In this document: one piece after another, positions 17,076 to 24,314 of the stretch
Position numbering within the stretch: the first letter of the stretch is position 1
How the letters are laid out: every line of letters begins with the position of its first letter
Assembly: GCA_040754255.1 (NCBI GenBank)
Contig: JBFMDA010000007.1
Span: 1-47,826 of the forward strand
Length of the DNA stretch: 47,826 nucleotides
Direction: 5' to 3'
Source of the DNA: SURF-25 sp040754255
GTDB taxonomy: Bacteria; Omnitrophota; Gorgyraeia; Gygaellales; Profunditerraquicolaceae
Notes under the pieces: model-generated
What the model was told of the DNA's origin: nothing
What the model saw: the letters and a program-made list of their open reading frames with translations, nothing else
Database searches by the model: none
Made by a program: the position numbers and the translations under genes

Positions 17076-17429
17076 TTATCGGACGCTTTTGGCTAATTCG
17101 ATTATTTTCTGGAACGCTCGGCTATCTTTCACTGCCAGTTCCGCCAACATCTTTCTATTCAACGCGACCTTGGCTTTTTTCAAGCCCTCCATAAACTGGC
17201 TATAGGTAATGCCTTCCTGGCGACAGGCAGCGTTTATGCGCGTAATCCAGAGGCTGCGGAATTCGCGTTTTTTTACCCGGCGGTCTCGGTATGCGTATTT
17301 CAACGCATGCATCAGGGCTCGACGGGCCTGCTGAAATTGCTTACTCCTGTCCCCCCAAAAACCTTTTGCCTGTTTTAATACCCTTTTCTTCCTTCTTTTT
17401 GTTGCAACACTATGTTTTACCTTCGCCAT
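17076..17429 (-). CDS. rplT: 50S ribosomal protein L20
   Basis: A 117-residue, strongly basic protein with the family pattern (KRRKKRVLKQAKGFWGDRSKQFQQARRALMHALKYAYRDRR). It is essential for early assembly of the large subunit. In many bacteria L20 also represses its own operon by binding a leader or intercistronic structure. It follows rpmI in the standard infC-rpmI-rplT order. Confidence 0.98.
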   Translation of the reverse strand: MAKVKHSVATKRRKKRVLKQAKGFWGDRSKQFQQARRALMHALKYAYRDRRVKKREFRSLWITRINAACRQEGITYSQFMEGLKKAKVALNRKMLAELAVKDSRAFQKIIELAKSVR

Positions 17430-17483
17430 GCTTCCTCCTTACACGACAGATATGCGCTCACGCATAAGAACTAGATTCTCTCG

Positions 17484-17684
17484 CTATGCATAGGGCAACA
17501 TGCGCTTTAAAAAACGCCTTGTTTTCCTGTCCCCTATTGTCCGGGCCTTCCTTAATTTCCTCAGCCGCTTGGCATCTTTAGACGAGGCCAAATGGCTTTT
17601 GCCGCAAGGAAAATATTTGACCTTGCCCTTTTTGGTCAACTTGAACCTTTTTACGACACCCTTTTTTGTCTTTAATCCTTTCAT
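17484..17684 (-). CDS. rpmI: 50S ribosomal protein L35
   Basis: A 66-residue basic protein with the family core (MKGLKTKKGVVKRFKLTKKGKVK...HLASSKDAKRLRKLRK). It lies between infC and rplT as usual. Its ribosome site (AGAGGA) is preceded by a hairpin at 17704-17733 that could be a translational control element. Confidence 0.97.
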   Translation of the reverse strand: MKGLKTKKGVVKRFKLTKKGKVKYFPCGKSHLASSKDAKRLRKLRKARTIGDRKTRRFLKRMLPYA

Positions 17685-17703
17685 GTCATTCCTCTGTGGT
17701 AGC

Positions 17704-17733
17704 GTAGGCCTTTTCTGCCGCAGTAACGCCTAC
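17704..17733 (-). promoter_or_regulatory. Hairpin just upstream of the rpmI ribosome site
   Basis: In the transcript GTAGGC (17733-17728) pairs with GCCTAC (17709-17704), enclosing an inner CTG/CAG pairing. It ends about 20 bases before the rpmI ATG. In E. coli L20 controls rpmI from this intercistronic region; a similar role here is an inference from position only. Confidence 0.4.
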
Positions 17734-17767
17734 CCTTCTATGGTATAGCCGCGTGCATGCACCGGCC

Positions 17768-18286
17768 TTACGTCTTGCCGCGCTTGGGCGCAATTACAAA
17801 AGACATTATCCTGCCTTCAAGTAAGGGTTCTTTCTCAAGTTGCGCCTCCTGTTGCGTATCGCTTATAAATCTATCTAAGACCTTCTTGCCCAAATCAAGG
17901 TGCTCCATCTGCCTGCCCTTAAAGAAGAGTTCCACTTTCACCCGGTCTTTTTTGTCCAGAAACGTAAGGGCCTGTCTGAGCTTCACTTGATAGTCGTGGT
18001 CGTCAATATTAGGTTTCAAACGTATCTCTTTAAGTTGAGACTGATGCTGGTGCTTCTTTGCCTCGCGCTCCTTCTTCTCCTGGTCGTATTTGAATTTACT
18101 GAAATCAATGATACGGCATACAGGAGGAGCTGCCTGGGGCGCTACTTCTACCAAATCAAGGCCATGCTGTTCGGCAAGTTCAAGCGCTTTTTGAATAGAC
18201 ACCACTCCCAACTGGTTACCTTCGGGGCCCACAAGGCGCACCTCGGGTACGCGGATCCTTTCATTAATACGAATGAATTTCTTTAT
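17768..18286 (-). CDS. infC: Translation initiation factor IF-3, probable AUA start
   Basis: This factor binds the 30S subunit and checks start-codon pairing. The N-terminal domain (INERIRVPEVRLVGPEGNQLGVV) is followed by a linker rich in Lys/Glu and the C-terminal domain (EIRLKPNIDDHDYQVKLRQALTFL...GREM-like GRQM). The perfect AAAGGAGG ribosome site ends at 18295, where the only standard start (GTG 18295) overlaps its last G and so cannot use it. Eight bases after the AGGAGG lies ATA (18286) in frame, giving IKKFIRINERIR. IF-3 genes are known for non-standard AUU-type starts used in autoregulation, so I place the start at ATA; GTG 18295 is the conventional alternative. Confidence 0.92.
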   Translation of the reverse strand: MKKFIRINERIRVPEVRLVGPEGNQLGVVSIQKALELAEQHGLDLVEVAPQAAPPVCRIIDFSKFKYDQEKKEREAKKHQHQSQLKEIRLKPNIDDHDYQVKLRQALTFLDKKDRVKVELFFKGRQMEHLDLGKKVLDRFISDTQQEAQLEKEPLLEGRIMSFVIAPKRGKT

Positions 18287-18309
18287 GTGTACCACCTCCT
18301 TTTATTTTC

Positions 18310-18328
18310 TAGGCAGGTTATCTGCCTA
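18310..18328 (-). other. Hairpin between thrS and infC
   Basis: TAGGCAG (18328-18322), starting at the thrS stop codon TAG, pairs perfectly with CTGCCTA (18316-18310) around a five-base loop. It sits just upstream of the infC ribosome site. It lacks a U-run, so it is more likely an RNA-stability or coupling element than a terminator. Confidence 0.4.
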
Positions 18329-20062
18329 TCGCCTTCTCTGCTCTCTGCCGGCGACCTGTGATTGTATGTCGCGGATCAACTCCGTAACTTCCATGGTCTT
18401 GGTGTCGCCGCTTCCCTGCCAGCGCACCGATACCGTATTATCCCGCATTTCTTTCTCTCCAACAACTAAAATAAGAGGGATCTTTTCTGTTTCTGCCTGC
18501 CTGATGCGCTTATTAAGTGTTTCGTTGGTGTCGTTGAGTTCTGCCCTCACATCCTTCGCCTTAAGCGCAGCTTCTACTGTGAGTGCGTATTCCTGGCAAG
18601 TCTCCTTTACGGGGATAACCACCGCCTGTACAGGCGCCAACCATAACGGGAATGCGCCCCCATAATGCTCGGTGAGGCAGGCAATAAAACGCTCGATACT
18701 GCCCAGCAGCACGCGGTGCAGCATAATCGGCTGCTGTTGCCGGCCGTCTGAATCAACATACGCAAGCTCAAACCTCTTCGGGAGCGCAAAATCGCACTGG
18801 ATGGTTGCGCACTGCCATGACCTTTTCATTGCATCCTTTAATTTTATATCGATTTTGGGGCCGTAGAAAGCGCCTTCCCCGGGGTTTACTGTGTATGCAA
18901 GCCCTATCTCTTTCAAAGATTCTTCCAGCCCTTCGGTAGCTAACCGCCAATCTTCGTCGGAGCCGATGTATTTTTCAGGCCTTGTGCTTAACTCAATGCC
19001 TAATGATTGAAAGCCGAACACCTTCATCGTGTCGAATACAAACGCAATAATCGCTTTTATCTCGCTCTTAAGTTGCGAGGGCAAGCAAAAGACGTGGGCA
19101 TCGTCCTGCGTAAATCCACGCACCCTCAAAAGGCCGTGCAGGACACCCGTCTTTTCGTGCCGGTATACCGTGCCCAGCTCAAATAAGCGTAAAGGCAACT
19201 CCTTATAACTTCTTGTTTTCGATTTATAAAGAAGGATGTGGCCGGGGCAATTCATCGGCTTTAGCACAAATTCTTTATCCTCTATCTGAAACGTATACAT
19301 ATTTTCTTTGTAATAGTCGTAATGCCCGGATTTCTTCCAAAGTTCAGCCTGCATAATGTGTGGCGTAATCACCATCTGGTAGCCGCGTTTTGTATGTTCG
19401 TTTTTCTCGAAATCTTCAATTAGCCTGCGCACGGTTGAGCCTTTGGGGTAATAGAAGACGAGGCCGGCTCCGGCCTCTTCGTGGAACACATCAAAAAGCC
19501 CAAGCTGCGGACCGAGCTTGCGGTGATCGCGCTTCTTTGCCTCTTCAAGATTCTTAAGGTATTCTTCCAGCTCTGCCTGGGTTTCAAAACAGGTGCCGTA
19601 AATCCTGCGCAGCATCGGGTTGGTTTCAATGCCATGCCAATACGCGCCTGCTATCGACAAAAGTTTAAAGGCTTTTATGTTACCCGTTGTTTCGATATGC
19701 GGGCCGCGGCACAAATCTAGAAAGTTCTCGCCAGTCTTATATATCGACACTTTCTCATCGGAGATTTCCCGAAGCAGGTCAATTTTATACTCTTCGTGCA
19801 GCTTCTTAAACAATGCTTCCGCCTCTTTTTTAGGCAGCTCCTGCCTGACAAACGGCTCGTCCTTACGGATAATCTGCCGCATCTTTTCTTCTATCGCCGC
19901 TAAATCATCGTCGGTAAACGGCTCTTTTTTATCAAAATCATAATAAAAGCCGTCTTCGATAGAAGGCCCGATGCCTAATTTGACCTCGGGCCACAACTCT
20001 TTCACGGCCTGGGCCATTATGTGTGAACAAGAATGTCGTAAAATATCTAATTCTTTGTCCAT
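18326..20062 (-). CDS. thrS: Threonine--tRNA ligase lacking the TGS domain
   Basis: A class II synthetase that charges tRNA-Thr. It starts at once with the editing domain (HSCSHIMAQAV, the HxxxH motif, at 10-20), and CRGPH near 118 completes the editing site. The catalytic core has the zinc-binding Cys in MNCPGHILLY near 272 and motifs 2 and 3; the anticodon-binding domain follows (LAPVQAVVIPV). At 578 residues it lacks the roughly 60-residue N-terminal TGS domain found in most bacterial ThrRS. The gene heads the IF3 operon and starts one base after the preceding CDS. Confidence 0.96.
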   Translation of the reverse strand: MDKELDILRHSCSHIMAQAVKELWPEVKLGIGPSIEDGFYYDFDKKEPFTDDDLAAIEEKMRQIIRKDEPFVRQELPKKEAEALFKKLHEEYKIDLLREISDEKVSIYKTGENFLDLCRGPHIETTGNIKAFKLLSIAGAYWHGIETNPMLRRIYGTCFETQAELEEYLKNLEEAKKRDHRKLGPQLGLFDVFHEEAGAGLVFYYPKGSTVRRLIEDFEKNEHTKRGYQMVITPHIMQAELWKKSGHYDYYKENMYTFQIEDKEFVLKPMNCPGHILLYKSKTRSYKELPLRLFELGTVYRHEKTGVLHGLLRVRGFTQDDAHVFCLPSQLKSEIKAIIAFVFDTMKVFGFQSLGIELSTRPEKYIGSDEDWRLATEGLEESLKEIGLAYTVNPGEGAFYGPKIDIKLKDAMKRSWQCATIQCDFALPKRFELAYVDSDGRQQQPIMLHRVLLGSIERFIACLTEHYGGAFPLWLAPVQAVVIPVKETCQEYALTVEAALKAKDVRAELNDTNETLNKRIRQAETEKIPLILVVGEKEMRDNTVSVRWQGSGDTKTMEVTELIRDIQSQVAGREQRRR

Positions 20063-20063
20063 G

Positions 20064-21371
20064 CTATTGAGCGCTTAATGTAGCGAGTATGCGCATAAAA
20101 TCTTTATCGTCATTTGCGTAATCCGCCTGAGTCGTATTAAGACCCAGCTGAAGTAAATAGTCTCCCACAAATATATAGACAAAGTGGTAGTTAAGTTTTT
20201 TGCCCGGTACTTCGACTACCCTTTCAAACGCAGAGAACCCTTTTAGTTCTAAAGGGCTTCCGCTATTGGCAAATAGTATCCCTTCCCCCCACACTTTCTT
20301 CTCCCACTCCCGGTGAAATTCTGCGACTTCCTTAAAAGCCGCTTCTTTATCGAGTAATTTCTCTGGTGGAACCTGAGAAACCATTGAACTTATAAACGGA
20401 ATATCTTTTATAAACGTAGCGTCATTAACAAGATAAAAAGGCACTGCGGGCTCATTAAAAACAACAAAATGCCAATTGCGAGAAGTCCCTTCGGGGACTT
20501 TTAACACAAACTTTGGCGTTGCGTGCTCGTATTGGCCGTATTGTTTTTTCCCTGCGGCAAGGACATCGCCAAGCTTGCGTTTTCTTGTCTGGCCAGATTC
20601 CGTAACCCTTTTCCCCTCTCCGATAAATTTAAAAGTGGCTGCGGCGTCCTCGAAATCTTTCAGGTGCGCATTCGCGGAAGAAGACCAATCCCCTCCCATA
20701 ACAGAAATAATTGTCCCGTTTCTCATAAATTTGTAGTCTACATTGCGCATTGATTTCCCATCGTTTGCATTCAGGTCAAAAATAGCCCTCGATCCTTTAA
20801 GACCGTTGAGTTCTATTTCGTGTGGTTCTTCAATCACCGCCAAGGTGCCTGTTTTATATTTCGCAAATACCTCCCGCCAATACTGAAGAACGCGTTTCGA
20901 AAAATCGACTGCGTTCGTAATATTCTCCGGGGCGACATCTATTGTCACCATCAAATTCGGGAAAACCGTTTCCCCCTTTGTGTGCTGGTCATGCTTACTA
21001 TATACTACTGCTTCGGTTGATGTTTTCCCCGGGATAGGAGCGCGTACGTCTTTAAGCCACCCCTTAGGACCACTAATTTCAAAACCATACTCAGTATTTA
21101 CATGAAGTGTAGTTGAGTCGCCTGGAAACGGTGCCTGCATCGCTGTTGATGGTTTTTCTAAGCCCCCTTTGCTTTTCTCGGCTTTGATTTCTTGTATTTC
21201 ATCGCTAAAATAAGTAAGCGGTACTCCTGCTACGTCAACCTTTATATATCTGTCCGTTTTTTCAATAATAGTAGCATCTAGCTTCTTGCCGTCCTTAAAA
21301 TAAATGGTGTCTGCCAAGCAGGGAGAAACGCATAATAATAAAGCTACTAACAAAATTAGATTTCTACGCAT
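20064..21371 (-). CDS. Exported protein of unknown function
   Basis: A 435-residue protein with a clear signal peptide (MRRNLILLVALLLCVSPCLA, cleavage before DTIYF). Residues about 21-65 form a short beta-rich module (DTIYFKDGKKLDATIIEKTDRYIKV...YFSDEIQEI) like those seen at the start of many exported proteins. Two similar beta-alpha regions follow (about 90-260 and 275-435), each starting with a GFEISGPKGW- or KFVLKVPEGT-type strand, recalling PsbP/Mog1-like domains and suggesting an internal duplication. AGAGG precedes the ATG. It starts 16 bases after tRNA-Val and abuts thrS. Function is not recognisable. Confidence 0.7.
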   Translation of the reverse strand: MRRNLILLVALLLCVSPCLADTIYFKDGKKLDATIIEKTDRYIKVDVAGVPLTYFSDEIQEIKAEKSKGGLEKPSTAMQAPFPGDSTTLHVNTEYGFEISGPKGWLKDVRAPIPGKTSTEAVVYSKHDQHTKGETVFPNLMVTIDVAPENITNAVDFSKRVLQYWREVFAKYKTGTLAVIEEPHEIELNGLKGSRAIFDLNANDGKSMRNVDYKFMRNGTIISVMGGDWSSSANAHLKDFEDAAATFKFIGEGKRVTESGQTRKRKLGDVLAAGKKQYGQYEHATPKFVLKVPEGTSRNWHFVVFNEPAVPFYLVNDATFIKDIPFISSMVSQVPPEKLLDKEAAFKEVAEFHREWEKKVWGEGILFANSGSPLELKGFSAFERVVEVPGKKLNYHFVYIFVGDYLLQLGLNTTQADYANDDKDFMRILATLSAQ

Positions 21372-21387
21372 TCTTGCCTCTTTTTAG

Positions 21388-21464
21388 TGGTGGGCTCAAG
21401 TGGGTTCGAACCACCGACCTTTGCGATGTCAACGCAACGCTCTAACCAACTGAGCTATGAGCCC
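21388..21464 (-). tRNA. tRNA-Val (anticodon GAC)
   Basis: Complete cloverleaf of 77 nt with encoded CCA. Acceptor GGGCTCA/TGAGCCC, D stem GCTC/GAGC, anticodon stem TTGCG/CGCAA with loop TTGACAT, T arm GGTGG-TTCGAAC-CCACT. Discriminator A. Confidence 0.96.
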
Positions 21465-21562
21465 TAATTTTTTTATTCGCGTTGCTCATAGCGAACACCT
21501 ATGCACCAATCCTCCTACGCCCTTTGCATCAACTTGTAAGAGCTTTGACGGGCTTCGGAGGA

Positions 21563-21616
21563 CCCGCCGTAGCGCATCATAGTAATGCACGGAGTCATTA
21601 CTAGCGCGTAGGCGGG
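21563..21616. repeat. 54-bp palindromic element near tRNA-Val
   Basis: CCCGCC-GTA-GCGC pairs with GCGC-GTA-GGCGGG, and inside it TAGTAATG pairs with CATTACTA around an eight-base loop, with ATCA bulged: 18 base pairs in all. One arm plus flank (GGACCCGCCGTAGCGC, 21560-21575) reappears in reverse complement upstream of glmS at 36989-37004 with one mismatch, so it may belong to a dispersed family. Confidence 0.55.
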
Positions 21617-21619
21617 CTA

Positions 21620-21640
21620 GAGCTATGAGCCCTTAATTTT
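21620..21640 (-). pseudogene. 5' fragment of a second tRNA-Val copy
   Basis: The first 13 nt of tRNA-Val (GGGCTCATAGCTC) and its AT-rich 5' flank are repeated here nearly perfectly, then broken four bases before the palindromic element. Beyond that element, 21510-21550 retains weak resemblance to the rest of the tRNA (GTTGATGCAAAGGGCG). I read this as a decayed tRNA-Val copy interrupted by the palindrome. Confidence 0.5.
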
Positions 21641-21708
21641 CTGCGCTGTAACCAATACGTTAATCCGTAGCGCGTTGTGCGTACAGCGTATTGCGTCAAA
21701 CCCTAAAT

Positions 21709-21815
21709 TCTCAACAACTGGGCAAGGAGGGAGTTCCCTGCCATTTTGTTTTTACTTCGCCGGGCAGGGATCCCGTTTCTTACCGTTAACATTATGGAAA
21801 CGGGAGAACCCTCAC
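21709..21815 (-). pseudogene. Partial tRNA-Leu copy split by a 70-bp double hairpin
   Basis: The 3' part of tRNA-Leu(UAA) plus 11 nt of downstream flank is repeated (27 bases at 21709-21735 with one mismatch, and 10 of 10 at 21806-21815). Between these halves, in the T loop, lie two abutting stem-loops: 21736-21771 (TCCCTGCC/GGCAGGGA) and 21772-21805 (TCCCGTTTC/GAAACGGGA). Both begin TCCC and end GGGA. The duplication stops within the variable arm, so this copy cannot make a tRNA. Confidence 0.65.
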
Positions 21816-21832
21816 AGCCGTTTCTCAACTAC

Positions 21833-21915
21833 TGGGCAAGGAGGGAGTTGAACCCTCACGACCTTGCGGCCAACAGATTTTAAGTCTGTCGTGTATGCCA
21901 TTCCACCACTTGCCC
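21833..21915 (-). tRNA. tRNA-Leu (anticodon UAA)
   Basis: Class II tRNA of 83 nt with a long variable arm. Acceptor GGGCAAG/CTTGCCC, anticodon stem CAGA/TCTG with loop CTTAAAA, T arm GAGGG-TTCAACT-CCCTC, discriminator A. CCA is not encoded. Confidence 0.95.
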
Positions 21916-21991
21916 GATGACTTTTTAATATGTCCTTTAGCCGCTACACAAATACATTGGTTGCTAAAGGATGAATTTCACTCCGCGGAAT

Positions 21992-22014
21992 CAAATTCCG
22001 CTTCGCGGAATTTG
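21992..22014. repeat. Perfect 10-bp hairpin abutting tRNA-Cys
   Basis: CAAATTCCGC pairs perfectly with GCGGAATTTG around a three-base loop, and ends on the base next to the tRNA-Cys discriminator. A third GCGGAAT-type arm lies at 21983-21990. No U-run follows on the minus strand, so it may be a processing signal or palindromic repeat rather than a terminator. Confidence 0.5.
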
Positions 22015-22086
22015 AGGCGACGAGCGGATTCGAACCGCTGTATAGCTGTTTTGCAGACAGCTGCCTTGCCACTTGGCTACGTCGCC
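22015..22086 (-). tRNA. tRNA-Cys (anticodon GCA)
   Basis: 72 nt without encoded CCA. Acceptor GGCGACG/CGTCGCC, anticodon stem GCTGT/ACAGC with loop CTGCAAA, T arm AGCGG-TTCGAAT-CCGCT, discriminator U as required for Cys identity. Its first 10 nt overlap the end of coaC. Confidence 0.96.
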
Positions 22087-22619
22087 AGGCGTTCTATCTG
22101 TTGGACAATATCATCAATTTCTGCCAGGCATCCTATGCCAATCGTACCACAGGCAAGCTTCCCTTTTTTCGGCCCAACAAACACATACCCCAGCGCCTGC
22201 AGTTTCTTGATATTCGCCTGCACGATTGCATTGCGGTACATGCCTTCATTCATCGCCGGGCATAAAAGCACAGGTGCTTTTGTCGCCGCCACTATGCAGG
22301 TTAACATGTCATCGCAGATGCCGGAAGAAATTTTGCCTATACAATTTGCGGTGGCTGGCGCAATCGCAACCACGTCTGCCTGCTCTGCCAAGCTAATATG
22401 TTCGATTTCCCAGGCATCCGGCTCGTCAAAAAGGCTTACGTATACCTTGTTGCCGGAAAGACTTTGAAAGACAATCGGCTTGATCAGCTCCTTGGCCTCC
22501 CGCGTCATCACTACGCTGACTACAAAGCCCTTTTCCTTAAGCCTGCGAATGAGATCGCAGGCCTTATAGAGCGCAATGCTGGCGGTTACTCCCAGAATAA
22601 TATGTCTATTTTTTTTCAT
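22077..22619 (-). CDS. coaC: Phosphopantothenoylcysteine decarboxylase (CoaC domain only)
   Basis: An FMN-dependent decarboxylase that makes 4'-phosphopantetheine for coenzyme A. The 180 residues correspond to the CoaC half of the usual CoaBC fusion. Active-site His (EIEHISLAEQADVV) is near 75, the PAMN motif (LCPAMNEGMYRN) near 120, and the substrate-clamp ACGxxGxG (ACGTIGIGCLAEID) near 157. The CoaB ligase domain is absent and must be encoded elsewhere. The TAG stop lies inside tRNA-Cys (tRNA nt 8-10), so the two genes overlap by 10 nt. It lies downstream of gmk-rpoZ, a common arrangement. Confidence 0.88.
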   Translation of the reverse strand: MKKNRHIILGVTASIALYKACDLIRRLKEKGFVVSVVMTREAKELIKPIVFQSLSGNKVYVSLFDEPDAWEIEHISLAEQADVVAIAPATANCIGKISSGICDDMLTCIVAATKAPVLLCPAMNEGMYRNAIVQANIKKLQALGYVFVGPKKGKLACGTIGIGCLAEIDDIVQQIERLAT

Positions 22620-22636
22620 AAAAGGGCTTTGGTTTT

Positions 22637-22846
22637 TTATTTCGCTGACGCGCTTTTCTTACACTTTACTTTTCCTTCGGCAATCTCCTGCAGCGCAAGA
22701 ATAGAAGGCTTGACCGACGCGCTGCCTTCTACGAGTTTCGGCTGCCCCTCTGCAATCTCTAGGGCCCGTCTCGACGCCAATACTACCAACTTGTACACAG
22801 AACCCTTGCTGTTTTCGATTAATTTCTCTAATGCAATATCTTTCAT
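22637..22846 (-). CDS. rpoZ: RNA polymerase omega subunit
   Basis: A 69-residue protein with the omega pattern (SVYKLVVLASRRALEIAEGQPKLVEG...KPSILALQEIAEGKV). It helps fold and assemble the beta' subunit. It overlaps the gmk stop by four bases and precedes coaC, the classical gmk-rpoZ-coaBC order. Confidence 0.93.
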   Translation of the reverse strand: MKDIALEKLIENSKGSVYKLVVLASRRALEIAEGQPKLVEGSASVKPSILALQEIAEGKVKCKKSASAK

Positions 22847-23457
22847 GTGCGTACACCTCGTTTATTTCTTGCGGCTTGCGCCGAAAGTTCTTTTTTAATT
22901 ATTGTGCACAGGGCCGCGATGGCCTTGCCAAGATCCTTGTTCACAATCCGGTACTCGTAATGCCTGGAGGCGCGAATCTCTTCTTCGGCAAGTGCGAGCC
23001 GCTGCTCAATCTCCTTTGCCCCTGTCCTGCTGCACCGTTTTTGTATACGCTCAGGGAGTAATTTCAGTGAAAGAGGCATTACAAAGATCGACACGGAGTT
23101 TTGAGGGTACAGCGCCCTTACCCTACGCGCCCCTTTTATGTCGAGGCACAGCAGAAGCCCTGATTTTGCCGAGTATTTGTCTGAGAAAAGCGCTGTGGGC
23201 GTTCCGTAATAATAGCCTAAATATTTCGTCCATTCAAGCAGTTTTTTCGCCCTCAATTTCTCTTGGAATTCTTGCGTGGTGATAAAATAATAGTCCCTGC
23301 CGTTCTTCTCTCCCGAGCGCTTTGGCCGGGTCGTGTAAGACACCGAGCGGGCAAGCTTCCTGCGTAACAGCCTGTCGGAAAGGATGCCTTTAAGAAGCGT
23401 GGTCTTGCCTGAGCCGGAAGGCCCGGAAATAACAAATATGGTCTTGGGTATGCTCAT
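22843..23457 (-). CDS. gmk: Guanylate kinase
   Basis: This enzyme phosphorylates GMP to GDP with ATP. P-loop SGPSGSGKTTLLKG is at 11-24, the GMP-binding region (RSVSYTTRPKRSGEKNGRDYYF) near 38-58, and the lid/LCLDIKGARRV region near 105. The 204 residues match the family. It is followed by rpoZ with a four-base overlap and preceded by yicC. Confidence 0.96.
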   Translation of the reverse strand: MSIPKTIFVISGPSGSGKTTLLKGILSDRLLRRKLARSVSYTTRPKRSGEKNGRDYYFITTQEFQEKLRAKKLLEWTKYLGYYYGTPTALFSDKYSAKSGLLLCLDIKGARRVRALYPQNSVSIFVMPLSLKLLPERIQKRCSRTGAKEIEQRLALAEEEIRASRHYEYRIVNKDLGKAIAALCTIIKKELSAQAARNKRGVRT

Positions 23458-23476
23458 CGCGCAACCGAAGCGGATA

Positions 23477-24301
23477 CTACTCTATATTCTGCAATTGTTC
23501 CCTGATTTTTTCGATTTCGCTCTTTGCCTCAATGACCCTTGAGGTAATCAACATGTCGAATGATTTTGCGCCTGTTGTGTTTATCTCACGCTGCATCTCC
23601 TGGGCAATGAAATCGAGTTCTTTGCCTTTTGGTCCCGTATCCCTCATGGTACGCATAAAATTTCTTATGTGGAACTCTACCCGTTGCAATTCTTCAGAGA
23701 TGTCGGATTCTTTCAAAAAATTTTCTTTTTCTTCGTCGGAAAGAAATCCCTCTAGTTTAGCCGCAACCGCTTTTTTAAAGCGGCTCCCAATGCTCCCTAC
23801 CAGCACACGTACACACCTTAGCCGCGCCAGAAGATATGCCGCTAACGCAGCCCCCTCTCTTTTGCGCGATGCAATGAGACTCGCAAGCGCATCGGTAACG
23901 AGCCTTTTAAGTGCCGGCCATTTCTTACGTAATAGCGCCTTATTGTCGGCCAGGGAAACAACGCCCGGCAAACTGACTAATGTGCCCAAAGAAACCTCGT
24001 CCTTACAATGCGTATATCGCCTAATAGACTGCAGGCTAGACATATAATCTTTCAGTATTTGCGTATTGGTAAACACGCTCTTTGATTTCCCGCCGGTGAG
24101 CGATATCATGCACAAAATCCTCCCTCGCTTTACGCGCGCCTCGATTACCTTCTTTATCTTCTCCTCTAACCAAGACATCCCTTCCGGTAATCGAGAGATT
24201 ATTTCCGAAGATTTATGATTTATGCTCTTTATCTCGACATACACCCTGCCCAATTCTTTTATCTCTGCTTCCCTGCTGCCAAAACCAGTCATGCTCTGCA
24301 T
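23477..24301 (-). CDS. yicC: YicC-family endoribonuclease
   Basis: A 274-residue protein with the YicC_N signature (MQSMTGFGSREAEI...YVEIKSINHKSSEIISRLP) and the C-terminal DUF1732 region (GKELDFIAQEMQREINTTGAKS...VIEAKSEIEKIREQLQNIE). YicC proteins are RNA-degrading enzymes and commonly sit next to gmk. I chose ATG 24301 because AAAGGGG lies six bases upstream and the protein then begins with the conserved MTGFG segment; the upstream frame to 24379 overlaps ndk. Confidence 0.93.
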   Translation of the reverse strand: MQSMTGFGSREAEIKELGRVYVEIKSINHKSSEIISRLPEGMSWLEEKIKKVIEARVKRGRILCMISLTGGKSKSVFTNTQILKDYMSSLQSIRRYTHCKDEVSLGTLVSLPGVVSLADNKALLRKKWPALKRLVTDALASLIASRKREGAALAAYLLARLRCVRVLVGSIGSRFKKAVAAKLEGFLSDEEKENFLKESDISEELQRVEFHIRNFMRTMRDTGPKGKELDFIAQEMQREINTTGAKSFDMLITSRVIEAKSEIEKIREQLQNIE

Positions 24302-24314
24302 GCGCAACCCCTTT

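Noticed and set aside
20060..20070. T-box riboswitch ahead of thrS
   Set aside because: Only one base separates thrS from the preceding gene, so there is no room for a leader.
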